Shown: piece by piece, positions 43,033-51,281 of the stretch
Layout of the letters: every line of letters begins with the position of its first letter
How positions within the stretch are numbered: position 1 is the first letter of the stretch
DNA from: JBDRHL01 sp043816955
Lineage (GTDB): Bacteria; Planctomycetota; Phycisphaerae; Sedimentisphaerales; CAYZTY01
DNA length: 56,236 nucleotides
Reading direction: 5' to 3'
NCBI GenBank assembly: GCA_043816955.1
Contig: JBDRHL010000161.1
Coordinates: 1 to 56,236, forward strand
Position numbers and translations under genes: made by a program
Notes under the pieces: model-generated
What the model was told of the DNA's origin: nothing
Databases searched by the model: none
Seen by the model: the letters and a program-made list of their open reading frames with translations, nothing else

Positions 43033-43960
43033 GCAGAAACGCATGGAAATAGAACCCGACAATAATCAGATACCCGTTTACAGGCAATGCGAACTGCTTG
43101 GTCTGAATCGCAGCAGTTTGTATTATACGCCCTGTCGTGATACGCAATATAACGAACTGCTGATGAAGCTGATAGATGTGCAGTATATCCAGACGCCGTT
43201 TTACGGCATAGATAAGATGACCGAATGGCTGCGTCGTCAGGGCCATTATGTCAATCACAAACGAGTTCGTCGGCTGATGCGTCAGATGGGTCTGGAAGCG
43301 GTTTATCCGCATCGAAAACGTGGTTTGAGTATACCGGACAAGCAGCACAGGATATATCCGTACCTGCTCAAGGATGTACAGATAATCCGTCCGGACCAGG
43401 TCTGGTCTGCCGACATTACCTATGTTCGGATGTATCGCGGGTGGCTTTATCTTGTAGCGATAATGGACTGGTTCAGCAGGTATGTCCTGAGCTGGGAAGT
43501 ATCGGTGACATTGGAATCGCAATTTTGTGTTTCGGCATTGCAGCGGGCATTGAGCTTAGGCAGACCTGATATTTTCAGCACCGACCAGGGCAGCCAGTTT
43601 ACCAGCGATGATTTTACGGATGTTCTCAAAAAGGCAAGTGTTCAAATCAGCATGGACGGCAAAGGCAGGGTGTTTGATAATATTTTTATTGAACGATTAT
43701 GGCGGACGGTAAAAGTCGAGGAGGTTTATCTGCGGGACTATCAGACGGTCACCGAGGCAGCGTATAGCCTCGGCAGGTATTTTGAGCTTTACAATAATCA
43801 GAGATTGCACCAGGCGTTGGGCTACCGCACCCCCGCCGAGGTGTACGGCGTAGCAGCTGGTACTCCGGTCGCCCTTCGGGCTCCCTCCGTCCCAGCTGCT
43901 TTAACATATGGCGATGAATCCACCTTAAATCCGTCTGTTTTCTGTCTTGACAATGGGTAG
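42995..43960 (+). CDS. IS3-family transposase OrfB (DDE integrase domain)
   Basis: About 320 residues. An HTH_21 segment (KRVRRLMRQMGLEAVYP) is followed by the integrase core: D in WSADITYVRMYRGWLYLVAIMDW, D in FSTDQGSQFTS and E in FDNIFIERLWRTVKVEEVY, then the typical LHQALGYRTPAEVY end. All three catalytic residues are present. No independent ribosome site is evident (the frame opens with TTG), so expression probably needs frameshifting from orfA. Confidence 0.87.
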   Translation: MTGSKKNLDLTLEQKRMEIEPDNNQIPVYRQCELLGLNRSSLYYTPCRDTQYNELLMKLIDVQYIQTPFYGIDKMTEWLRRQGHYVNHKRVRRLMRQMGLEAVYPHRKRGLSIPDKQHRIYPYLLKDVQIIRPDQVWSADITYVRMYRGWLYLVAIMDWFSRYVLSWEVSVTLESQFCVSALQRALSLGRPDIFSTDQGSQFTSDDFTDVLKKASVQISMDGKGRVFDNIFIERLWRTVKVEEVYLRDYQTVTEAAYSLGRYFELYNNQRLHQALGYRTPAEVYGVAAGTPVALRAPSVPAALTYGDESTLNPSVFCLDNG

Positions 43961-43967
43961 GGGTATA

Positions 43968-44428
43968 GAATGCCTTGACCGCCGCGGATATGTTGAATGA
44001 CAGAGTGCTGCCGTTTTATGAGGAGCACAACATACCTTTGCTACGTGTTCTGACGGACCGAGGTACAGAGTATTGCGGAAAACATGAGCACCATGAGTAT
44101 GAATTATATCTTGCTGTGGAAGACATTGATCATAGCAGGACTAAGACAAAAAGTCCACAGACTAACGGCATCTGTGAGAGATTCCATAAAACAATCCTCG
44201 ATGAGTTTTACCGTATTGCTTTTCGTAAGAAAAATTTATAATACACTTGACGAATTACAGGCGGATCTGGATACTTGGATGAAAGAGTACAATGAAGAAC
44301 GTGTTCATAGTGGCAAGTTTTGTTTTGGAAAAACACCAATGCAAACATTTTTGGATTCAATGCCGTTGGTAAAGGAAAAAATGCTGAACAAAAACTTACA
44401 GACAGAAGAGGCATGTCTGTCAGGTTAA
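43968..44428 (+). pseudogene. IS481-family transposase, 3' fragment (frameshifted)
   Basis: Continues the 42269 fragment: TAADMLNDRVLPFYEEHNIPLLRVLTDRGTEYCG (second catalytic Asp) and SPQTNGICERFHKTILDEFY (catalytic Glu). Near 44230 an extra A in GTAAGAAAAATTT shifts the frame; the end of the protein (LYNTLDELQADLDTWMKEYNEERVHSG) reads on in the next frame to 44428. The gene is therefore disabled by truncation, insertion and frameshift. Confidence 0.8.
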
Positions 44429-44630
44429 GTAGTGGCAACTACAATTGATAGTAGGAGGTATTTCATCATGTTTTCATAACGACACCCTGTGTCGATTTGA
44501 AAACATGATGGTATTCATAGACTCTAATATATTTTTTTGCAGTTGTAGGGGAAAACTTAAAGCAACAGCATAATACTCGTGTCGTGCTAAATAACAAAGA
44601 CAGTTTCTGTTATGGTTTAGTTGCCACTAC
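44429..44630. repeat. 202-bp segment bounded by 13-bp inverted repeats
   Basis: GTAGTGGCAACTA (44429-44441) and TAGTTGCCACTAC (44618-44630) are perfect inverted copies, one starting right after the IS481 stop codon. No target duplication flanks them. Inside are a long palindrome (44464-44510) and a 22-codon frame (44505-44573, MMVFIDSNIFFCS...) whose start resembles the first strand of PIN-domain proteins but stops early. Possibly a miniature transposable element or the ends of a deleted element. Confidence 0.45.
44464..44510. repeat. Long compound palindrome
   Basis: CATCATGTTTTC (44464-44475) and GAAAACATGATG (44499-44510) are perfect 12-bp arms. An inner hairpin CGACAC-CCT-GTGTCG lies between them. 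AGGAGG at 44453-44458 stands before an ATG in the left arm that is followed by only MFS and a stop. No U-run follows, so it is not a simple terminator. Confidence 0.55.
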
Positions 44631-44645
44631 AGATGATGACTACAA

Positions 44646-44681
44646 AAAAAGCCAACCTCCTTCTCAGCAGATTGGCTTTTT
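44646..44681 (-). terminator. Bidirectional intrinsic terminator downstream of the histone gene
   Basis: AAAAAGCCAA (44646-44655) pairs with TTGGCTTTTT (44672-44681). A-rich and T-rich flanks allow termination on both strands. On the minus strand it lies 27 bases after the histone gene stop. Confidence 0.75.
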
Positions 44682-44707
44682 ATAACTACCCAAGATAAAA
44701 CTATATA

Positions 44708-44944
44708 TTACAGATCTTGAGGCTTGACAGTGCTTCTCCTGTTTGCCGTTGTTCTTTCGATAGCGGCATCCAGCATACAATAAATCTTGCAACTCAGACT
44801 ACCGAGCATCTCCGATGAACTCATCATTCCCTTGCTCCTGACATAAGCCTTTACCTTACTGGCTACAATCAGAGATTCCTTACAGGAGCATTTATTTACA
44901 TCTTTCTTTGCAGCTTTCTTTTTTACTACTTTTTTCTTTGCCAT
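44708..44944 (-). CDS. Bacterial histone-fold protein with lysine-rich N-terminal tail
   Basis: The first ~22 residues are a Lys/Ala tail (MAKKKVVKKKAAKKDVNK). Residues 24-78 fit a single histone fold: helix 1 LIVASKVKAYVRSKG, loop MMSSS, long helix 2 (about 43-68), then the loop RRSTVK and a short helix start PQDL. The SKVKxYVxxxGM...RxTVxxxDL pattern is that of bacterial histones such as Bdellovibrio Bd0055, and the RRSTVK loop corresponds to the RKTVK DNA-contact loop of archaeal histones. Four cysteines (19, 21, 52, 56) are unusual. AAGGA precedes the ATG. It probably binds DNA as a dimer and could coat or bend the element's DNA. It sits in the AT-rich mobile element near the integrase. 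Confidence 0.72.
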   Translation of the reverse strand: MAKKKVVKKKAAKKDVNKCSCKESLIVASKVKAYVRSKGMMSSSEMLGSLSCKIYCMLDAAIERTTANRRSTVKPQDL

Positions 44945-45088
44945 TTCATTTCATCCTTGTATTAAAACCCATTTCCATAAAAAAGCTAACAATTAGCTTC
45001 TAAATATGCCAAACAGCCATTCTGACTGGTTTTAAGTGCTTTTACAATAGAAAAATAGAGTAATTCAAGTTTTTCAGCAGTTTCAGAC

Positions 45089-45985
45089 TCATTGTGCGTA
45101 ATAAAACAAAGCAATAGACCCCATTATTAGAAGTGCAGCTAAAATTCGTTTGATAAAAACAGTTCTTGTGGTTTTTGTTTCCAATCTCTCAAAACCCAAA
45201 TGAGCAATTAAATAGCCAAATACAATTGATATAATCCCTCTTGTTGATTGGAGTATATTACCAAAAATAACGCCAATTAATGCAAAACAGGAAAAAAGGC
45301 AAATCATAGCTATCAACCATGAAACAGCAAAGGGCAATGAATATAGCCAGGTGCTCTTAGAAGTGTTATGTGGTTGAACAAGAAGGAACAATAATCCAGC
45401 TATACCACATAGAATATAAGAAAGAGCTGCACTGAAAACCGCTCCATGAAAAAGTCCTAAGTATTTAAATTGATCGACCAATGCTTTAATACTAATATCT
45501 GAAAAACAATAAGCAAAACAGGCAAGCACAATCATGATGAGACTTGATCGGTGAATACTGGTCCCGTAATGGGATAGCAGGAATACAGAAAAAGAACACA
45601 CTACAACAGCGAACCATTGTATAAGACTGAGATATTGATGTAAAAAAACAAAACTGATAAGTGCCAGAATAATGATTTTTAGACCTAACAAAGGAGAAAC
45701 ACTTGATGGCTCAGATTTTACTAGTGCTGAAAACAAAAAAAATTGCCCTAAAAGATAGAAACCAGAACTCCCCAACAGCATTAACAGATAGCTTGACAAT
45801 CCAGGCATATTTCGGGGCAATAGGAAGAAAACTAAAGGAACAGAAATGATTCCCATAATGATATGAGAGAGAGCAAGTAATGTACCTATATTATTCTTGT
45901 GCTTTCCAATAAAAACGCTAGTGCACAAATAAGAAATAGACTGAAATAAAGCTGCTAATAAGCCAAATAAAATACCTAAAAACAT
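45089..45985 (-). CDS. EamA/DMT-superfamily permease
   Basis: A 298-residue membrane protein with about ten hydrophobic helices in two halves, the hallmark of the drug/metabolite transporter superfamily. Typical features are the start GILFGLLAALFQSISYLCTSVFIG, SALVKSEPSSVSPLLGLKIIILALISFVFLHQ at the end of the first EamA unit, and ILQSTRGIISIVFGYLIAHLGFE in the second. Substrate cannot be read from sequence. It is AT-rich like the rest of the element. Confidence 0.82.
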   Translation of the reverse strand: MFLGILFGLLAALFQSISYLCTSVFIGKHKNNIGTLLALSHIIMGIISVPLVFFLLPRNMPGLSSYLLMLLGSSGFYLLGQFFLFSALVKSEPSSVSPLLGLKIIILALISFVFLHQYLSLIQWFAVVVCSFSVFLLSHYGTSIHRSSLIMIVLACFAYCFSDISIKALVDQFKYLGLFHGAVFSAALSYILCGIAGLLFLLVQPHNTSKSTWLYSLPFAVSWLIAMICLFSCFALIGVIFGNILQSTRGIISIVFGYLIAHLGFERLETKTTRTVFIKRILAALLIMGSIALFYYAQ

Positions 45986-46063
45986 AAATGTTCCTATTCA
46001 TTTACCACTCACACTCACTCAACAAACCGATCAAATAACTCCATCTTCCTTACTTTTTTGATT

Positions 46064-47227
46064 TCAGACTACCTCTCCCCTCTTTAAACTGTCTTCACCG
46101 TATTTCACCCTGATTTTATCAAAAGCTTCGTCTATTTTCTTCTGTTTTTCTTCAATTGGATCAGAAAATAACAACTTTTGCCCAGTTCCTACAGGAGATA
46201 GTCCAGAAGCTCCAAATCCTAATAGTCTCAATGGTCCAGCAGAGGTTTTATACCATTTGTCAAAAAGTTGCTGTGCCTGATTTAATAATGTACTGGTCGT
46301 ATTTGTTGGTTCAAATGTATTGCTTCGGGTGATAGTCCTGAAGTCCCCATAACGTAATTTTAGAGTAATTGTCCTGCATTGTAATTTTTCTGCTCTTAGC
46401 CGTTGAGATACTTCTTCAACTTGATTTTGTAAGACTCCCAACAGGACTTCTTTTTCCTTGATATCATCAGGGAATGTCTCTTCAGAGGAAATACTTTTTG
46501 CCTCAGTATAAGGCTCTACTTCCCTGTTGTCTATTCCCTGTGCTAATTTAAGAATGTCATCCACCTGGTTTTTTAAGACAGTGGATAAGGTATTGACAGG
46601 AGCAGTTCTGAGTTGTTGTATAGTATTTATACCAATGGATTTCAGTTCCTTGTTCGCAACTTTCCCTATTCCCCAAATTTTAGAAACAGGGAGAGGGTCA
46701 AGAATCTGTTGTTTGTTCTCTTCAGTTATAATTACAAATCCATCAGGTTTTTCCAAACCAGAGGCTAATTTAGCCAGGAATTTATTGGGAGCTATACCTA
46801 CGGAGGCAGTTAATCCTATTTCTTCCTTAATTCGGGTTTTTATTTCCTTGCCTATTTTTTCAGGTGAGCCGAACAGTTGAACACAACCCGTCACATCGAG
46901 GAATGCCTCATCGATGGAAATAGGTTCCACATCTGGAGTGTAGTCATGGAAGATTTTATGGATTTGTTTGGATAGTTCGACATATCTTGACATTCTGACC
47001 GGCAGGACTATGGCTTCAGGACAGAGCCTTAGTGCCTGCCCCATAGGCATGGCAGAGTGTATGCCAAATTTTCTTGCCTCATAAGATACAGCTGCAACTA
47101 CTCCCCTTTGTTTGACAGTTCCTCCTACAAGGACAGGTTTGCCCTTGAGGGCAGGGTTGTCCTTGACCTCGACAGATGCATAAAATGCATCCATATCGAT
47201 ATGGATTATTTGTCGTGGTATTTTCAT
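46064..47227 (-). CDS. dinB: DNA polymerase IV (DinB)
   Basis: Y-family translesion polymerase. The catalytic Asp motif IHIDMDAFYASVEVKDNP is at the N-terminus, SIDEAFLDVTGCVQLFG carries the Asp/Glu pair, and the thumb and little-finger regions follow (IWGIGKVANKELKSIGI, TLKLRYGDFRTITRS). At 387 residues it is complete. No beta-clamp motif was searched in detail. On a mobile element such genes often serve stress-time replication; no LexA box was recognised upstream. Confidence 0.93.
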   Translation of the reverse strand: MKIPRQIIHIDMDAFYASVEVKDNPALKGKPVLVGGTVKQRGVVAAVSYEARKFGIHSAMPMGQALRLCPEAIVLPVRMSRYVELSKQIHKIFHDYTPDVEPISIDEAFLDVTGCVQLFGSPEKIGKEIKTRIKEEIGLTASVGIAPNKFLAKLASGLEKPDGFVIITEENKQQILDPLPVSKIWGIGKVANKELKSIGINTIQQLRTAPVNTLSTVLKNQVDDILKLAQGIDNREVEPYTEAKSISSEETFPDDIKEKEVLLGVLQNQVEEVSQRLRAEKLQCRTITLKLRYGDFRTITRSNTFEPTNTTSTLLNQAQQLFDKWYKTSAGPLRLLGFGASGLSPVGTGQKLLFSDPIEEKQKKIDEAFDKIRVKYGEDSLKRGEVV

Positions 47228-47296
47228 TTTGTTTGGAATAATAATTTATAATAGACCTTCAAGACCAAAAACTTTTGCACAGGTACTATAAAGTAT

Positions 47297-47530
47297 TTAC
47301 TTTCTCAAAAAATTAGTAATCCACAAAATCACTGTCAATATAATTGAGATTAAAATACAACTTATGATAGGAAAATAGATTTTCCAGTTCTTACCTTCTA
47401 ATTCTATATCTCCTGGTAGTCTAAATAACCCTGTCTTTCCTAACAGGATAATTATTCCACCTATAACAGAAATAACTACCCCTGTTATTAAAATATACTT
47501 TCCCAGTTGTTGTGGTTCTAAATCATTCAT
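47297..47530 (-). CDS. DUF2905-family small membrane protein
   Basis: A 77-residue protein with two membrane helices joined by the conserved loop GKTGLFRLPGDIELEGKNWKIYFP; the GRLPGDI...F.FYFP pattern identifies DUF2905. Function unknown. It lies about 70 bases upstream of dinB in the same direction, so the two may be co-transcribed. Confidence 0.8.
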   Translation of the reverse strand: MNDLEPQQLGKYILITGVVISVIGGIIILLGKTGLFRLPGDIELEGKNWKIYFPIISCILISIILTVILWITNFLRK

Positions 47531-47700
47531 AAAAGTATTATAATCAAATGAGATAGGATAAAAAAGTTAAAATATGAGTAATGGACTACCCCTACCCTTA
47601 TAGTTTTTTGGGACTCCTGCTCCTCCCAAAGAAATTACTTATTTTTGATTTTTTCAACCATCCCATTTTTTTACCAAAAATATTATCATTTTTTTATCTA

Positions 47701-50217
47701 TTACTTCTTCTCCACTATATACAAATACTCCTTCACCCTGATTTCCCTTTCTCCTAAATTCCTGCTTCCCCTGAATGTATTGTAATCTTTCTCAAGTACC
47801 TCAACTTTTCCATATTTTTTCAATAGTGATTTCATTTTTGGGGGAGAAATAAATCCCTCATTATTATAAGAAACTAAAATAAACCTGGCTTCAGTATTTT
47901 TTATCAAATTATCAAAACTTTTTTCTGCCTTGCTTTTAATATTGTAAGCAGACTTTTGCCAATCCTCAGGAATACCTGATACCCGACTTATATTTCCTGG
48001 TTTTTTGTATTTGGCAATTAGATTAAGCATAAAATAATTTGAACCATAGGGGTGTTGATTATAGGGAGGGTCGTAATAAGCCAAATCTAACTGACCGATT
48101 TTTTTCACAAGTCGATTTACATCTTCTCTCCACACCTTTACATCACATTCGTATCTTCCAAGTATGGGAAGGGGTAGAACTATGGGACTTGTTATTCTGT
48201 CCAGGCAATCCTCATAGTTGCCTCCAAACTGTCCTTTTCCATTATTTGAGTTTTTATAAAAACCCTTGAATACTCCTGAAGTGTTAGCATGAATACTTGC
48301 CTCAACCAATAATGGAGCAATATACAAATGCTGTTTGTCGGTATCAATATCTGATATCATTCTCCTGATATTATCAATAATTCTTGCATTATCATTTGTA
48401 TAAAAAACCTTTTCTTCCTTTTTGATATTATTATCATCTTTGGGGGCATAAAGTTTTTCAATAAAGCCTTTGCCCTTATCCGTTCTTTTACTCTGACTAT
48501 TCAGAAACTCAATAGTATCTGTAATTTGCTGGTAATCTATATCAGATGGATTGGTTAGATAGCATTTATTGAGTATCTGTGAATAATACTCAATGTCATT
48601 TGAGTGGAGAACAGATGCATGTCTCTTCAGTGCCCTGCTCACAACTCCTGAACCTGAAAATCCATCTAATATAATGAGTTTATCCTTACCTGTTCTTTCC
48701 TTTACAATAGAAATACCCTCAGCAATGAGGTCAAGCAAATTTCTTTTATTTCCAATATAGGTTATTAGCTGGGTAGTAAGGAACTTATTATTATCTCCAA
48801 GAACAGTGGCTGTATTTGTCCTTTTGAGAGCATAAGTGCAATACTTTGAGTTTATATCAATTCCCAGCCATCTCCGGCCCAATGATGCAGCAGCAGCAGT
48901 TGTTGCTCCAATCCCACAAAATACATCACATATCAGATCTCCTGGAAAGCTATACAACTTTATCAGTCTCCGAACCAGCTCTTCAGGAAATGGAGAAGGA
49001 TGGTCTTTGTGCCTTGCTGTTTCAGGAGGGATTTCCCAGGCTGAGTAAATAGACTTGTTCCAGTCATCCTTTGTAAGATCTGATGATATTCCTGTTATGT
49101 TCTTTAATCCATCCTTCCCTTTTTGCCAAACTATTACATACTCATGGGTTCTTTTTATGTTGGGGCTAATTGCACTGAGATAACTGCCCCAAGCTGTAAT
49201 CCTGCCTCCATGGCTTTTTTTGATCCAACATATCTCATCCCTGAAAATCAGGCCGCACTTCAATTCTTTTACCTTGTTCATCAGATCAGGATAAATCGTA
49301 TATTTTGTTCCACATTCATAATTCTTATCATCCAGTCTGACTCCAACTGCATCAACATTTATGATCAACCGGCCTCCATCACGGAGAATACGACTACATT
49401 GACATACAATTTCACCCAGCCAATTAATATATTTGTTGTGAGGCCTGGAGTCCTGTTCTATCCCAAAGGAATAATTAGTGCCGTTGTTATATGGGGGTGA
49501 AAAGATAAAACACGTGGCAATACTATCAGGTAGTTTCTTTAAGGTCTTTAATGCATCGCCACAGATAATATCATTTTCATATTCTCCTCTTTTGTTGATA
49601 AATGTATTTATAGATGGTGCTTCAACATCTTTCCTTTTTTTGCGAGCATGGTCTTTGCTATGCATAAAAGCAGTATTAATAGGCAATTCACCTTTGGAGC
49701 ATTTCTCCTTAATATCCGTTGTTCCGTGCTTCAGAATGTATTTTACACGACTAACACTACTCCTGTTTGAGCCTGATATCTTGCCTAATTCGGTAAGAAC
49801 ATCAATTGGTCTAAAAGGTTGTGTATCGGATTTACGACCTTTTGCCCCCTTGCCCCTGCTGAGCTTGAGATTTCCCTTTGCCTGCTCTGTATATTTACCC
49901 TCAAATTTCAGAGCTAATACTATCTTGTCGTAAGTACTAATCGACCTTCTTGCCAATTGATATTCCAATATCCACTGCTTGACAGCTTCTTTATCAGGTA
50001 GTTTTAGTTCTCTAATCTTATAGGGTAATTTGTGTTTTTTTGCTATTTGAACACGATTATGACCATCAACTATTTTACCATTCCATATAAAAACAGGGTC
50101 AAGTATTCCATCCCTTATGCACATCTGCTCAAGAGTAGTATATTCTGAGGGGCTAAGAGCAGGGAGGATATTGCTGAACTCAGCATCTGTTTTAGGGTGC
50201 AGTATTTTTTTTGCCAT
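47701..50217 (-). CDS. ParB-like / beta-class methyltransferase / D12 methyltransferase fusion
   Basis: An 838-residue fusion with three parts. Residues ~10-165 form a ParB/sulfiredoxin-like domain (WNGKIVDGHNRVQIAKKH) and a KorB/ParB-type helix region. Residues ~210-470 form a beta-class amino-methyltransferase with SPPYNN (motif IV, 240-245) first and DVFCGIGATTAAA (motif I, 431-443) last. Residues ~480-838 form a D12/Dam-type adenine methyltransferase with YIGNKRNLL (487-495), DGFSGSG (518-524) and DPPYN (716-720). SPPY points to N4-cytosine or N6-adenine, the second half to N6-adenine. Recognition sequences are unknown. No nuclease domain was found. It is the last gene of the modification locus. 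Confidence 0.87.
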   Translation of the reverse strand: MAKKILHPKTDAEFSNILPALSPSEYTTLEQMCIRDGILDPVFIWNGKIVDGHNRVQIAKKHKLPYKIRELKLPDKEAVKQWILEYQLARRSISTYDKIVLALKFEGKYTEQAKGNLKLSRGKGAKGRKSDTQPFRPIDVLTELGKISGSNRSSVSRVKYILKHGTTDIKEKCSKGELPINTAFMHSKDHARKKRKDVEAPSINTFINKRGEYENDIICGDALKTLKKLPDSIATCFIFSPPYNNGTNYSFGIEQDSRPHNKYINWLGEIVCQCSRILRDGGRLIINVDAVGVRLDDKNYECGTKYTIYPDLMNKVKELKCGLIFRDEICWIKKSHGGRITAWGSYLSAISPNIKRTHEYVIVWQKGKDGLKNITGISSDLTKDDWNKSIYSAWEIPPETARHKDHPSPFPEELVRRLIKLYSFPGDLICDVFCGIGATTAAAASLGRRWLGIDINSKYCTYALKRTNTATVLGDNNKFLTTQLITYIGNKRNLLDLIAEGISIVKERTGKDKLIILDGFSGSGVVSRALKRHASVLHSNDIEYYSQILNKCYLTNPSDIDYQQITDTIEFLNSQSKRTDKGKGFIEKLYAPKDDNNIKKEEKVFYTNDNARIIDNIRRMISDIDTDKQHLYIAPLLVEASIHANTSGVFKGFYKNSNNGKGQFGGNYEDCLDRITSPIVLPLPILGRYECDVKVWREDVNRLVKKIGQLDLAYYDPPYNQHPYGSNYFMLNLIAKYKKPGNISRVSGIPEDWQKSAYNIKSKAEKSFDNLIKNTEARFILVSYNNEGFISPPKMKSLLKKYGKVEVLEKDYNTFRGSRNLGEREIRVKEYLYIVEKK

Positions 50218-50326
50218 ATTTTCCCTCTAAAAATAAAACAAGCAAAATACCTACCCTATTATTATATCAAAAATATAGTTTGACTAGGGAAAAAATAAAA
50301 TAATTTTCCTTATCACTATCAATGTT

Positions 50327-51229
50327 TTAATCAATTTTCCCCGAAGATTTATATTTCTTTAAATCCTTTTTAACCATCTTATGTGCCCAATAACCCTCTA
50401 CAATAGAGTCACTATTTGACCCTCCATCATGAGAAAAATCACTCTGAAGACTGTCGTAAAGATCCAATACTTCTTCATAATCTAAATTTAATTTTCTTAT
50501 GAGAGATGAAACTGCCTGCCTATATAAGTTATAAAAATGAAGTGCTTCATTTAATTGATTAGTATATCGGTATGGTAACTTTTTATTAGCATATTTTCTT
50601 ACCAGATATATTTCGACTAAATACTCCTTTGCTTCTTTCTGGCTTTCTCCTAAATTCCAGAAGTATCTTTTAGAATTCATTATTTCATTTTTTCCAGTAC
50701 CAACCATATAATAGTGGTTTTCAAAAAAAACGATATTCAAAGTTTGGCATAAAAGATTCTCTCCAAAGCTTTTGATCTCCTTGCATTTATCATCCGCAGT
50801 CAACAATAAACTTCGATAAAACTCCTTTTGTTGCGGTGTCAGTGGTTTGCTGTTAGGATAATTTTCTTCAAAATACCACCTAAATCTTTCAAGGAACTCT
50901 TCCTTATTGATATATTTATCATAAGCATAGAACATATGATGTTGATAATTAATAACGGGGAATTCACGTTTCAGGAATTGATAGCCTAATGACTTTACAA
51001 AATCATCCAGTACCTCTTTGTTAAATTCATTTTTATATTCCAATGGATCAATAATTGGTTTAACGATGTCCATCCAATTAATTTTTCCTGTTTCCGTGTC
51101 CACTGTGGCAAAAGTGATATAGTTACCATTCACAATAGGTCTTTTACCTGTTGTACTTTCGGTTGCGGTTACATTATCAGGGGTTGCTTCATTATTGTTA
51201 AAATCTTCAAAATCTACTATTTCAGTCAT
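50327..51229 (-). CDS. Unknown protein between methyltransferase genes (300 aa)
   Basis: No family recognised. The N-terminus is acidic and probably disordered (MTEIVDFEDFNNNEATPDN...). The body is rich in aromatic and charged residues and helical segments (EFLERFRWYFEENYPNSK, ALHFYNLYRQAVSSLIRKLNLDYEEVLDLYDSL). I see no PD-(D/E)xK, HNH, GIY-YIG, PLD or ATPase motif. It lies 110 bases upstream of the triple fusion and 53 bases downstream of the DPDY methyltransferase, all on the minus strand, so it is likely a working part of the modification locus. Confidence 0.7.
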   Translation of the reverse strand: MTEIVDFEDFNNNEATPDNVTATESTTGKRPIVNGNYITFATVDTETGKINWMDIVKPIIDPLEYKNEFNKEVLDDFVKSLGYQFLKREFPVINYQHHMFYAYDKYINKEEFLERFRWYFEENYPNSKPLTPQQKEFYRSLLLTADDKCKEIKSFGENLLCQTLNIVFFENHYYMVGTGKNEIMNSKRYFWNLGESQKEAKEYLVEIYLVRKYANKKLPYRYTNQLNEALHFYNLYRQAVSSLIRKLNLDYEEVLDLYDSLQSDFSHDGGSNSDSIVEGYWAHKMVKKDLKKYKSSGKID

Positions 51230-51281
51230 TTTTCATTCTCCTTTTCTTTTAATATTTCTTCCAAATAGGTCATTTTACTTA

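Larger units (their letters stand above)
42664..43967 (+). mobile_element. IS3-family insertion sequence
   Basis: A 1304-bp element. The ends are imperfect inverted repeats (TATAATCCTCCCCA versus TATACCCCTACCCA read inward), and it is flanked by a direct GAA repeat (42661-42663 and 43968-43970). Inside, a perfect 12-bp inverted repeat TTAAGGTGGATT/AATCCACCTTAA lies at 42693-42704 and 43917-43928. It carries orfA and orfB. Removing it restores the codons AAG AAT GCC TTG ACC of the surrounding transposase. Confidence 0.8.

Noticed and set aside
50327..51229. Restriction endonuclease
   Set aside because: No nuclease motif is visible; only its position suggests such a role.
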